Positions 54,025 through 61,579 of a DNA stretch of 64,000 nt are shown here, one piece after another. The DNA comes from Faucicola sp902506215 (GTDB lineage: Bacteria > Pseudomonadota > Gammaproteobacteria > Pseudomonadales > Moraxellaceae): the NCBI GenBank assembly GCA_016888885.1, contig CP069437.1, forward strand, positions 1,674,001 to 1,738,000, read 5' to 3'. A model generated the notes under the pieces. The model was not told the origin of the DNA, made no database searches, and saw only the letters and a list, made by a program, of their open reading frames with translations. Positions within the stretch are counted from its first letter, which is position 1; each line of letters opens with the position of its first letter. The position numbers were made by a program, and so were the translations under genes.

Positions 54025-54054
54025 AGTCTATTGCTTAACCAATGGTTTTATTTT

Positions 54055-54085
54055 AAAATGTAGTGACAATATCACTACATTTTTT
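54055..54085 (+). terminator. Terminator after tyrS
   Basis: The 12-bp stem AAAATGTAGTGA (54055-54066) pairs with TCACTACATTTTT (54072-54084), followed by T. Confidence 0.85.
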
Positions 54086-54108
54086 GCTTTTTACAGAGGT
54101 CACTAGCT

Positions 54109-54381
54109 ATGACACAATCAACTATGTATCAATTTCGACTTGATGCCAATGAAAAGCGCCAAGCCTTTGAAGTGTTTGATGAACTGGGTATTAAGCCTGC
54201 GCAAGCGATTCGTCTATTTTTACGTCAAGTTACGGCAACAAAGTCTATTCCGTTTGACGTCGCAATTCCTAACGCCACCACGCAACGAGCGATGCAAGAC
54301 GTTGAAGCCATGATTGCAGACAAGCAAGCCCGATTTAGCAGTAACAAGGAATTGTTTGATGCCCTCGAAAAAGACGATTAA
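54109..54381 (+). CDS. dinJ: RelB/DinJ family antitoxin
   Basis: The 90-residue protein has YQFRLDANEKRQAFEVFDELGIKPAQAIRLFLRQVTATKSIPFDV, the ribbon-helix-helix signature of DinJ/RelB. It would bind its own promoter and neutralise the toxin encoded next to it, with which it overlaps by 23 bp. The module follows the tyrS terminator. The N-terminal DNA-binding and C-terminal toxin-wrapping parts are both present, so it looks intact. Confidence 0.9.
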   Translation: MTQSTMYQFRLDANEKRQAFEVFDELGIKPAQAIRLFLRQVTATKSIPFDVAIPNATTQRAMQDVEAMIADKQARFSSNKELFDALEKDD

Positions 54382-54688
54382 TTCAAAACGCACGAATTTA
54401 CCAAGAGCCTCAGATTTTACCAAAGATTTTTTGAATGATTGGCAAAGGCTAGTGAAAACAGGGCGTTATGACATGGTCAGGCTCAAAGAAGTCATGCTGT
54501 TATTAATTGCCAATAATGAGCCGTTAGGGGCAGAGTGGAAAGACCATGAACTAAAAGGAAATTGGGCAGGATTTCGAGAGTTACATGTGGGTGGCGATTT
54601 TTTATTAATCTACAAAATTCAAACCATCACAAAATTTGAGACAGTTTATTTTACTCGTGCAGGAACACATAGCGAACTATTTGAATAA
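54359..54688 (+). CDS. yafQ: YafQ-family mRNA interferase toxin
   Basis: The 109-residue protein from MPSKKTINSK has the RelE/YafQ fold with LKGNWAGFRELHVGGDFLLIYKI (about 70-92), where GxRELHxGxDxLLxY is the YafQ signature, and a C-terminal FTRAGTHSELF that carries the catalytic His. YafQ cleaves mRNA on the ribosome. It overlaps dinJ by 23 bp. An upstream ATG at 54314 would add residues inside dinJ and is unlikely. Confidence 0.9.
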   Translation: MPSKKTINSKRTNLPRASDFTKDFLNDWQRLVKTGRYDMVRLKEVMLLLIANNEPLGAEWKDHELKGNWAGFRELHVGGDFLLIYKIQTITKFETVYFTRAGTHSELFE

Positions 54689-54702
54689 AAAGGAATTTAA
54701 AA

Positions 54703-55674
54703 ATGAAAGCCATCTTCCTCGACCGAGCCACCTTTTCCGCCGATTTAGCATTAACACCCCCAAACGGCATTAGCGACTATCAAGTGTATGCGCAAACGCC
54801 CAATGACCCCAAAATCATCGTTGAGCGTTGCCAAGACGCGGATATTGTTATCACCAATAAAGTTGAGCTTACTGCCGAAATTATCGCGCAGCTCCCAAAA
54901 CTCAAACTCATCCAACTGACCGCCACAGGCATGAACAACGTCGATAAAGACGCTTGTGACAAGCACGGCATTGCTGTTAAAAACGTCGCAGGCTATGCGG
55001 TCAAAAGCGTCCCCGAACATACCTTTATGCTGATACTCTCAGCCATGCGAGCGGCTCGCCACTATCATCATGAAGTGGTCAAGGGTGACTGGCAAAAAGA
55101 TGGTCGCTTTTGTCTGCTCGATACGCCACTCATTGACCTTGAAGGCAAAACGCTGGGCATTATTGGCTATGGCACGATTGGCAAACGGGTTGGGGAAATT
55201 GCCAAAGTCTTTGGTATGACAGTATTGATAGCCGAACACCAAAACAAACCGCCAAGAAATAGCGGCTATAGCGCGTTTGATGATGTCCTCGCTCAGTCCG
55301 ATGTCATTACCCTACATTGTCCATTGACGGAGCAAACGCAGCATTTGGTGAATGCCGATACCATTGCCAAGATGACAAAAAAACCGTTGATTATCAATGT
55401 CGCGCGCGGCGGCGTGGTCGATAGTCAGGCGGTGGCTGAAGCCGTTACACAAGGTAAATTATTAGGCTATGGGGCAGATGTGTTTGAACATGAGCCGATT
55501 AAAGACAACGACCCATTACTCACACTTAAAGACCACCCAAGAGTGATTTTTACCCCGCATAATGCGTGGGGCAGCGTCAACGCCCAGCTTAACCTATGGG
55601 ACATACTGTGTCAGCAAGTACAAGAGTTTACCCAACTATCCCATAAGGAAAATAACGAAAATAACGGAAAATAA
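54703..55674 (+). CDS. D-2-hydroxyacid dehydrogenase (hydroxypyruvate/glycerate type)
   Basis: The 323-residue protein has an N-terminal catalytic part, the Rossmann motif LGIIGYGTIGKRVGEIAKVFG (about 151-171), an arginine in INVARGGVVDSQA (about 235), a glutamate in DVFEHEPI and the histidine in FTPHNAWGS. This is the lactate/glycerate dehydrogenase family; substrate choice (hydroxypyruvate, glyoxylate or other) cannot be read from the sequence. It is followed by an FKBP gene after 2 bp, so an operon is likely. Confidence 0.88.
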   Translation: MKAIFLDRATFSADLALTPPNGISDYQVYAQTPNDPKIIVERCQDADIVITNKVELTAEIIAQLPKLKLIQLTATGMNNVDKDACDKHGIAVKNVAGYAVKSVPEHTFMLILSAMRAARHYHHEVVKGDWQKDGRFCLLDTPLIDLEGKTLGIIGYGTIGKRVGEIAKVFGMTVLIAEHQNKPPRNSGYSAFDDVLAQSDVITLHCPLTEQTQHLVNADTIAKMTKKPLIINVARGGVVDSQAVAEAVTQGKLLGYGADVFEHEPIKDNDPLLTLKDHPRVIFTPHNAWGSVNAQLNLWDILCQQVQEFTQLSHKENNENNGK

Positions 55675-55676
55675 CT

Positions 55677-56075
55677 ATGACAAATAAACTGCAATTTCAG
55701 GACCTAAGTGTTGGCACAGGTAAAACTGCCGAGCGTGGAGCACTGATTACCGCGCATTACACGGGCTATCTGCCAGATGGCACGGTATTTGACTCATCGC
55801 ATCACCGTGGGCAACCGTTTGAAGCTGTGATTGGTACAGGGCGGGTGATTAAAGGTTGGAACGTGGGCGTTTTGGGTGGCGAATATGCTCAAAAAATCGG
55901 CTATCAAGCCCAAGTTGAAAACCCTGCCCATCTCATGCCCATGCAAGTCGGTGGTAAGCGCAAACTTATCGTGCCAAGTCACTTGGCGTATGGTGAGCGC
56001 CAAATCGGTAAAATCCCGCCAAATTCAGACTTAACCTTTGAAATTGAATTATTGGATGTCAAAACTCGTGATTGA
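55677..56075 (+). CDS. FKBP-type peptidyl-prolyl isomerase
   Basis: The 132-residue protein is a single FKBP domain: AHYTGYLPDGTVFDSSHHRGQPFEAVIGTGRVIKGWNVGV and GGKRKLIVPSHLAYGERQIGKIPPNSDLTFEIELLDV. It carries about 20 extra residues after GWNVGV (LGGEYAQKIGYQAQVENPAHL) compared with FKBP12. It has no signal peptide, so it is cytoplasmic. It is in an apparent operon with the dehydrogenase before it and DUF1653 after it. Confidence 0.93.
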   Translation: MTNKLQFQDLSVGTGKTAERGALITAHYTGYLPDGTVFDSSHHRGQPFEAVIGTGRVIKGWNVGVLGGEYAQKIGYQAQVENPAHLMPMQVGGKRKLIVPSHLAYGERQIGKIPPNSDLTFEIELLDVKTRD

Positions 56076-56292
56076 GATTAAATTGGGTATTTATCAGCAC
56101 TACAAAGGCAATCTGTACCAAGTGCTGCACATCGCCAAACATAGCGAAACTGAAGAGGCATTGGTCGTCTACCGTGCGCTCTACCAAGCGTATGGAGTTT
56201 GGGTACGACCACTTGCGATGTTTGCCGAAACGGTGGCAGTCAATGGCGAAGCTGTGCCAAGATTTAAGCTGATAAAACCGCTAGACAGTTAA
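56056..56292 (+). CDS. DUF1653 family protein
   Basis: The 78-residue protein, from MSKLVIEIKLGIYQHYKGN, has the signature GIYQHYKGNLYQVLHIAKHSETEEALVVYRALY and a VWVRPLAMFAETV core, which is the DUF1653 domain. Its function is unknown. It overlaps the FKBP gene by 20 bp, so co-expression is likely. A start at 56038 (MKLNYWMSK) is less likely. Confidence 0.88.
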   Translation: MSKLVIEIKLGIYQHYKGNLYQVLHIAKHSETEEALVVYRALYQAYGVWVRPLAMFAETVAVNGEAVPRFKLIKPLDS

Positions 56293-56339
56293 GTTTAGCG
56301 GCAATTGATAGGGGTCAGTGATATAAAAATAATCGACAA

Positions 56340-56371
56340 CAAAAAACCCCAAACTAATAAGCTTGGGGTTA
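56340..56371 (-). terminator. Terminator downstream of tRNA-Phe
   Basis: On the minus strand the stem AACCCCAA pairs with TTGGGGTT around a 10-nt loop, followed by six T. Confidence 0.75.
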
Positions 56372-56396
56372 ATCGATGTATACCTAAGACAAATAA

Positions 56397-56472
56397 TGGT
56401 GGCGTGGGGCAGGATCGAACTGCCGACACACGGATTTTCAATCCGTTGCTCTACCGACTGAGCTACCGCGCC
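56397..56472 (-). tRNA. tRNA-Phe (anticodon GAA)
   Basis: The minus strand folds as a 76-nt cloverleaf: acceptor GGCGCGG, D arm GCTCAGTCGGTAGAGC, anticodon arm ACGGATTGAAAATCCGT with anticodon GAA, T arm GGCAGTTCGATCCTGCC, acceptor CCACGCC, discriminator A and encoded CCA. Acceptor pair 5-68 is C-A rather than a Watson-Crick pair. A terminator follows. The GNAT gene is upstream on the same strand. Confidence 0.97.
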
Positions 56473-56584
56473 ATGTTTGTCAGCATCAGTATTTGAGCGG
56501 CTATTAAACTAAAAATCGCCAAAGGTGTCAAGCACTATTTTAAAATTTTTGCAAAAAGTTGCTAGTAACTGGCAAAATACCCAT

Positions 56585-56983
56585 TTATATCAACTCGTAC
56601 ATGGCTAAAATACGATGAATGGCGCCGCAGCCGGGTACAAACTTGGTATTGCCTTTTTTGCGCTCAATGTCGGTGACTTGTTTGACAAATTTGGGGGCAA
56701 GACCGCGCCCGCGATTGGCAGGATGTAGTACGATGTACTGTAACAATCGGCTAGACTCGATGCCTTCATTAAAGCAGCCCATCGCGGCAATCGGTTTTTC
56801 ATTGAACATCCCCAAATACAGGATATCACCTTTGGCAAAGGCTTTTTCAAAAAACGCCACAGCATCACGACCTGTAGCAAACTCAGGCGAGCTGTCGTAC
56901 AATTTTTCCACCCGCAATTTGAGTTCAGGATCGTCAATGCTGTTGTTTTCAAAGTGATTGATGGCAACGGATTCTAATGGCAT
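56585..56983 (-). CDS. GNAT acetyltransferase, PanZ-like
   Basis: The 132-residue protein has LYLGMFNEKPIAAMGCF, the acetyl-CoA-binding loop LHPANRGRGLAPKFVKQV (RGxGxA) and the PGCGAIHRILAMYELI tail. The short length and single GNAT domain are like PanZ (PanM), which activates aspartate decarboxylase in response to acetyl-CoA, but that identity is an inference. It is between tRNA-Phe and a MITE-like element. Confidence 0.6.
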   Translation of the reverse strand: MPLESVAINHFENNSIDDPELKLRVEKLYDSSPEFATGRDAVAFFEKAFAKGDILYLGMFNEKPIAAMGCFNEGIESSRLLQYIVLHPANRGRGLAPKFVKQVTDIERKKGNTKFVPGCGAIHRILAMYELI

Positions 56984-57032
56984 AAAGCCCTCCTTTTTAA
57001 TTAGCGCACGTTTTAATTAGCGCATGGTGATT

Positions 57033-57207
57033 TAGGGCGTGTCCCTAATTCGGAACAAAGTATTTTTAATGGCCTAAAAATGCCTAAATCTGGCAAAACT
57101 GCGTTAAATTGTTTGACAATATTCCAATATTATCTGCACAATTTGCCTTGTTTTGCTGGCGATTTAGTCTATTTTTAGCCTCATTATCCAAATAGGGACA
57201 CGCCCTA
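57033..57207. mobile_element. Palindromic MITE-like element
   Basis: The 175-bp element has perfect 15-bp inverted ends, TAGGGCGTGTCCCTA (57033-57047) and TAGGGACACGCCCTA (57193-57207), and its interior is an imperfect inverted repeat as well (GGCCTAAAAATGCC / TTTTTAGCC and AAATTG / CAATTT blocks). It encodes no protein. TA dinucleotides flank both ends, as in elements that duplicate TA on insertion. The parent transposon is not in this window. Confidence 0.7.
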
Positions 57208-57290
57208 GTATAAAATAGTAACTAGGATACCGATAAACTTGTAATTGTTATACCGTATTTTTTGATACAAATAAAAACTGGTAAGGCGCG

Positions 57291-57803
57291 ATGGCTTTTT
57301 TGGTTAACCAAATCTTGGATAAACTCTGTGAAATGATGACGTGTTTTTCAAAACAACCTGCTCGATGCCGTCCACTAACCGAGGGCGAAAAAGCCATCGC
57401 GGGTAGCGTATTTGGTAATACGTTACAGCTTGATAGTATACGCCTAAAAACCGCATGGTGGGTGCTCAAAGGCTATGCGGTCAGTCCCAATGGTCATGTG
57501 TATTTTCATCCAGCAGATTTTTGTGATGATTTTAGTCAGCAAAATGTCTATCTGCGCGCGTGGCTGGTGCATGAATTGACCCATGTCTGGCAAATCCAAC
57601 AAGGCGTTAAGGTGTTTCGCCGCGCTCTGCTCAATCGGCGCTATAGCTACGAGCTGCAAGCCAATAAGCCATTTGGTCGTTATGGCATAGAGCAGCAAGC
57701 GCGTATGGTGGAAGATTATTATCGAAAACGTGAGCTCAAACAAGATTATGAGCCATTACTCGCCTTTATTCCGTTTGCCAGTTTACAGCCTGCCACCGCC
57801 TAG
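57291..57803 (+). CDS. Zincin-like HExxH protein
   Basis: The 170-residue protein has VHELTHVWQIQQG (about residues 97-109), an HExxH zinc-metalloprotease-type motif, within a compact alpha-helical domain (YLRAWLVHELTHVW, then YSYELQANKPFGRYGIEQQARMVEDYY). It has no signal peptide. This resembles proteins often found beside or within Rhs/VgrG-type effector loci or annotated DUF4157-like, but no such partner is present here. The activity and substrate are unknown. Confidence 0.65.
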   Translation: MAFLVNQILDKLCEMMTCFSKQPARCRPLTEGEKAIAGSVFGNTLQLDSIRLKTAWWVLKGYAVSPNGHVYFHPADFCDDFSQQNVYLRAWLVHELTHVWQIQQGVKVFRRALLNRRYSYELQANKPFGRYGIEQQARMVEDYYRKRELKQDYEPLLAFIPFASLQPATA

Positions 57804-57994
57804 CGTTATCAACTCTCTGTGTCGCTGTCACCACCCAATGTTTGTAGCGATGGCGGTGGTTTTTTTGGTATAATTGCTTGATAGATGGGTGTCTTAAGGT
57901 TCAGTTAAGCTAAATCTGTATGATAGCCTCATCCTAAATTTGGTTATTATATAATGGCTATTTTTTGGTGCATTTAGATAAGGTGAGTAATCGT

Positions 57995-59686
57995 ATGTCA
58001 GTGAATAACTCTCGATGGTTAGCATGGCGTCAGCAAGGTATTAATACTAAAAGTGGCAATGCTCAAGGTGTCAGTGCTCAAGGTCTCAATGCTTATGTGA
58101 TGATGGCTATTGTCGCGCTATTTTTGACCCTGACCGCAAACGTTACTTTCTTTGATAAAGCCACTGAAGTCTATCCGTTTGCCCAGCATATTGGGTTTAT
58201 AGGCTCATTGCCATTGGTGCTATTCGGTGTCATGCTACTGGTTATTGTGCTGCTCAGCTATCGTTACACCCTTAAAGCGGTATTGATTTTTTTGCTATTG
58301 ACCGCGGCAGTCACGGCATATTTTACTGATACTTATGGCACTGTCTATGATGTCAATATGCTACAAAACGCGCTACAAACCGATAAAGCAGAAAGCGCTG
58401 ATTTGTTTAACGTCAATTTTATCTTACGCATTTTATTGCTTGGGGTATTGCCTAGTGTTTGGGTGGCGTGGCAAAAGGTCACATTTCCCCCCATCAAGCG
58501 CAGTCTATTGCAGCGCGGCTTGACGTATTTGGTCAGCCTTGGCTTGGTGGTGTTACCGATTTTGGCGATGAGTAAAAATTACGCCAGTTTTTTCCGTGAG
58601 CATAAACAGCTTCGTAGCTATACCAATCCTGCGACCCCTGTATATGCACTGGGTAAACTTGCCAGTATACAGCTCAAACAAGCACAAGCTCCCAAAACAC
58701 AAATCATGCATGCCACCGATGCGGTGCAGGTGAGCAATCCCACCACCCGTAAGCCAAAACTGGTGGTATTGGTAGTCGGAGAAACCGCGCGCGGTGACCA
58801 TGTGCAGCTAAATGGCTATAACCGAACCACCTTCCCGCAGATGGCAGCGACGGCTGGGGTAACTAATTTTAACCAAGTCATCGCCTGCGGTACCTCAACC
58901 GCTTATTCGGTGCCCTGTATGTTTAGTTATGTGGGTATGAAAGACTACGATGTGGATACCGCCAACTACCAAGAAAATGTACTTGATACTTTACATCGCC
59001 TAAAGGTCAATATCTTGTGGCGTGATAACAACTCAAGCTCAAAAGGCGTCACTAATCGTTTGCCAGCGGAGAATTTTGTCGATTATAAAACCGCGCGCAA
59101 CAATACGATGTGTAATACCAACCCCTATGGCGAGTGCCGCGATGTGGGTATGCTAGTAGGCTTAGATGACTACGTCAAACAACAAGCTAACCAAGATACC
59201 CTTAACCAGGACACCCTAATTGTGCTGCACCAAATGGGTAATCACGGACCTGCGTATTTTAAACGATATGATAAGCAATTTGAAAAATTCACCCCAGTCT
59301 GCCAAACCAATGAACTTGCCAAATGCGACCCACAAAGCGTGATTAATGCCTTTGACAATGCGCTACTTGCCACCGATGACTTTTTGGCAAAAACGGTGAA
59401 CTGGTTAGACAAATACGACAGCACCCACCAAGTGGCAATGCTGTATGTCAGTGACCACGGTGAAAGTCTGGGCGAAAACGGCATCTATTTACATGGCATG
59501 CCTTATAAAATCGCGCCTAAAGCGCAAAAACACGTCGCATCGATGTTTTGGGCAGGTAAGCACTCAGGCATTCAAGCAGTGCCATCTAATACTGAACTCA
59601 CCCATGATGCCATTACCCCAACTTTGTTAAAACTGTTTGATGTGCGTGCGCAAACCGTACAAGGCAAACCCTTGTTTATCAAGTAA
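57995..59686 (+). CDS. Lipid A phosphoethanolamine transferase (EptA/MCR family)
   Basis: The 563-residue protein from ATG 57995 has five N-terminal transmembrane helices (to about residue 190) and a periplasmic sulfatase-like domain with the nucleophile threonine in VVGETARGDH (Thr264), CGTSTAYSVPCMF and the metal ligands in VLHQMGNHGPAYFKRY, YVSDHGESLGENGIYLHGMPY. This family adds phosphoethanolamine to lipid A, which reduces colistin binding. Chromosomal Moraxella members (ICR-Mo-like) are known relatives of MCR enzymes. A PAP2 gene follows, as in mcr-1. An in-frame TTG at 57965 is less likely as start. Confidence 0.9.
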   Translation: MSVNNSRWLAWRQQGINTKSGNAQGVSAQGLNAYVMMAIVALFLTLTANVTFFDKATEVYPFAQHIGFIGSLPLVLFGVMLLVIVLLSYRYTLKAVLIFLLLTAAVTAYFTDTYGTVYDVNMLQNALQTDKAESADLFNVNFILRILLLGVLPSVWVAWQKVTFPPIKRSLLQRGLTYLVSLGLVVLPILAMSKNYASFFREHKQLRSYTNPATPVYALGKLASIQLKQAQAPKTQIMHATDAVQVSNPTTRKPKLVVLVVGETARGDHVQLNGYNRTTFPQMAATAGVTNFNQVIACGTSTAYSVPCMFSYVGMKDYDVDTANYQENVLDTLHRLKVNILWRDNNSSSKGVTNRLPAENFVDYKTARNNTMCNTNPYGECRDVGMLVGLDDYVKQQANQDTLNQDTLIVLHQMGNHGPAYFKRYDKQFEKFTPVCQTNELAKCDPQSVINAFDNALLATDDFLAKTVNWLDKYDSTHQVAMLYVSDHGESLGENGIYLHGMPYKIAPKAQKHVASMFWAGKHSGIQAVPSNTELTHDAITPTLLKLFDVRAQTVQGKPLFIK

Positions 59687-59796
59687 AGTTATCCAGTAAA
59701 GCTATTTGGTTAATTAGAGCCATTTAAGTAATGTTAGACATAACAAGTGCGTCCAACCCCAGCAACAGTGACGGCAAGATAGATGGTTCAAAATAG

Positions 59797-60558
59797 ATGA
59801 GTATACAGACCGCTAAACTAAAAAATTTTGCCAGTAGGCAGACCGTGCTCGGACTGGTACTGGCTATCATCTTTACGCTAACGCTGGAGCACAGTGCCAT
59901 CGATGTAGCCATCAGCCAGTATTTTTATTCCCCCACAGATGGCTGGCTGCTTGACAAACAGTCACTACTCCCTAACTTAATTTTTTATACCATTCCCAAA
60001 AGACTATTGATTGCGTTTGAAATCTATATGGCCATCGCATGGCTACAACGCTACTTATTACAACACCGCGCATCGAGTCATTGGCTTGCCAAGCAACAGA
60101 CATGGTTTAAGCCTTTTACCCCACTATCCCTAACTGAAATGGGCTATCTATTCATCGTGATGGTGTTGGTACCTTTGATTATCGCATCGCTTAAAGGCGT
60201 AACGCATGTGGTGTGTCCCAATCACTTGCAAATTTTTGGCGGTGAGTATCCCTATCTAACGATACTAGAAAACATCCAAGCCGGAACCCGCTCAAAATGT
60301 TTCCCTGCGGCGCACGCCAGTGCTGGGTTTGCCCTGTATGCTTGGGCATTTATCCCAAGTCTTTGGCACAAGCGCTGGCAAATCGCAGCGATGGTGACAG
60401 TGATAGCTTGGCTAATGGGTGGGTATAAAATGTTGATAGGTGACCATTTTTTCAGTCATACCCTGGTATCTATGAGCTTGGCGTGGGGGATTTGCGCGGC
60501 AGTGGCATGGGCTTGGTGTCGGTTTTACGCCAAAGGTGTGTCCGCAAAAAATTCATGA
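59797..60558 (+). CDS. pap2: PAP2-family membrane phosphatase next to eptA
   Basis: The 253-residue membrane protein has several transmembrane helices and PAP2 motifs IASLKGVTHVVCPN (motif 1 lysine), CFPAAHASAGFALYAW (motif 2, with PAAH for PSGH) and MLIGDHFFSHTLVSM (motif 3 with HFxSHT). PAP2 phosphatases act on lipid phosphates such as undecaprenyl-diphosphate or lipid A. The eptA-pap2 order is the one found at mcr-1 and in Moraxella chromosomes. The gap to eptA is 110 bp. A terminator follows at 60578-60610. Confidence 0.9.
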   Translation: MSIQTAKLKNFASRQTVLGLVLAIIFTLTLEHSAIDVAISQYFYSPTDGWLLDKQSLLPNLIFYTIPKRLLIAFEIYMAIAWLQRYLLQHRASSHWLAKQQTWFKPFTPLSLTEMGYLFIVMVLVPLIIASLKGVTHVVCPNHLQIFGGEYPYLTILENIQAGTRSKCFPAAHASAGFALYAWAFIPSLWHKRWQIAAMVTVIAWLMGGYKMLIGDHFFSHTLVSMSLAWGICAAVAWAWCRFYAKGVSAKNS

Positions 60559-60577
60559 CGCTAACAGTTCATGCTAT

Positions 60578-60610
60578 AAAAAAGCGCTGAGGAAAACCCC
60601 ACGCTTTTTT
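60578..60610 (+). terminator. Terminator after pap2
   Basis: The stem AAAAAAGCG (60578-60586) pairs with CGCTTTTTT (60602-60610), with a T tract. Confidence 0.75.
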
Positions 60611-60638
60611 TGGGTTTCATGGTTTCATAGTTTCATGG

Positions 60639-61319
60639 CTAGCTTAATCGATTGATGGTCATCACCACTTTATAGCCATCGGGATGGCTGGCAGTTAAGC
60701 GAGAAGGCAGTTTATCGTTACTGTTGCTATAGCTAAAGGTGGCTGTCCAATCGCCATTTTGGGCACTGACTAGGCGATTAGTGCTGTCTTTTTTATCATT
60801 GGCATCACTGGGTGCTGGCTGACCTTGAATCCAGTAAGGCAGCTGTGAGATGGGCGCTTGCCAACCGGTTGCACGTAATAGCAATTCTTCAGGGGTAGCG
60901 GCATTGATGGTACCTTTTTCGTTGGTTAACGTCGCAGATTGACCATTGTAGCTGATTTTGGTTTGACCCGCATTCATCGCACCGGCAATCTCAATGGCAA
61001 AGTTTTGACCTTGCTGTGTCCAAATATAAAACGCGCTGCCTGTCTGCTGCGGCGTGGTCATGCCAATTTTACCATTGATGGTAAATTGCGCGCTTGGTAG
61101 CGTACTTGCAGCCGCTTGCTCAGTAGATGTGGTCGATTGCGCCGTGGCTGTTTGGGTATTGACCACAGGGGTTGTCATCCCTGTGGCGACAGGCTTGGCG
61201 GTGATGGGCTTAGTTGTTGCCTGTACTGACTGACAGCCTGTTAGCAGCATACTACTGATGCCCAAACAGGCAATACTTAACCCCGTGACTTTGCTGGTGA
61301 CCGCTGGTAATAAATGCAT
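60639..61319 (-). CDS. lolB: Outer membrane lipoprotein receptor LolB
   Basis: The 226-residue lipoprotein has a lipobox MLLTGC (Cys29), a Thr/Ala-rich linker (about 35-75), then FTINGKIGMTTPQQTGSAFYIWTQQGQNFAIEIAGAMNAGQTKISYNG and ATGWQAPISQLPYWIQG, the LolB half-barrel signatures. LolB takes lipoproteins from LolA and inserts them into the outer membrane. It is upstream of a TPR-protein gene in the same direction, a conserved gammaproteobacterial neighbourhood (TPR-lolB-ispE). ispE is not in view. Confidence 0.92.
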   Translation of the reverse strand: MHLLPAVTSKVTGLSIACLGISSMLLTGCQSVQATTKPITAKPVATGMTTPVVNTQTATAQSTTSTEQAAASTLPSAQFTINGKIGMTTPQQTGSAFYIWTQQGQNFAIEIAGAMNAGQTKISYNGQSATLTNEKGTINAATPEELLLRATGWQAPISQLPYWIQGQPAPSDANDKKDSTNRLVSAQNGDWTATFSYSNSNDKLPSRLTASHPDGYKVVMTINRLS

Positions 61320-61579
61320 AATATCCTCAAATGTTAATTAAATTTGTTAATCAAGTTTTCATCAAATGTTAACTGGTTTTGCTCAAGTATGATTGTTTAA
61401 AAAACCGATGGGTAAACTATAAATAGCCATTGTTAAGCCTGTTTTGCTTAACTGCTCAAATTGGTGAAAAAGCGGTTGTTATTTATCTCTCGTTTTCCTG
61501 CCATTTACCTGTCATCTATCTGCTTTACAAACCGTCATTGCTCGCTAGTCGTCATGCTTAGAGACGATTTTAGGCAATG

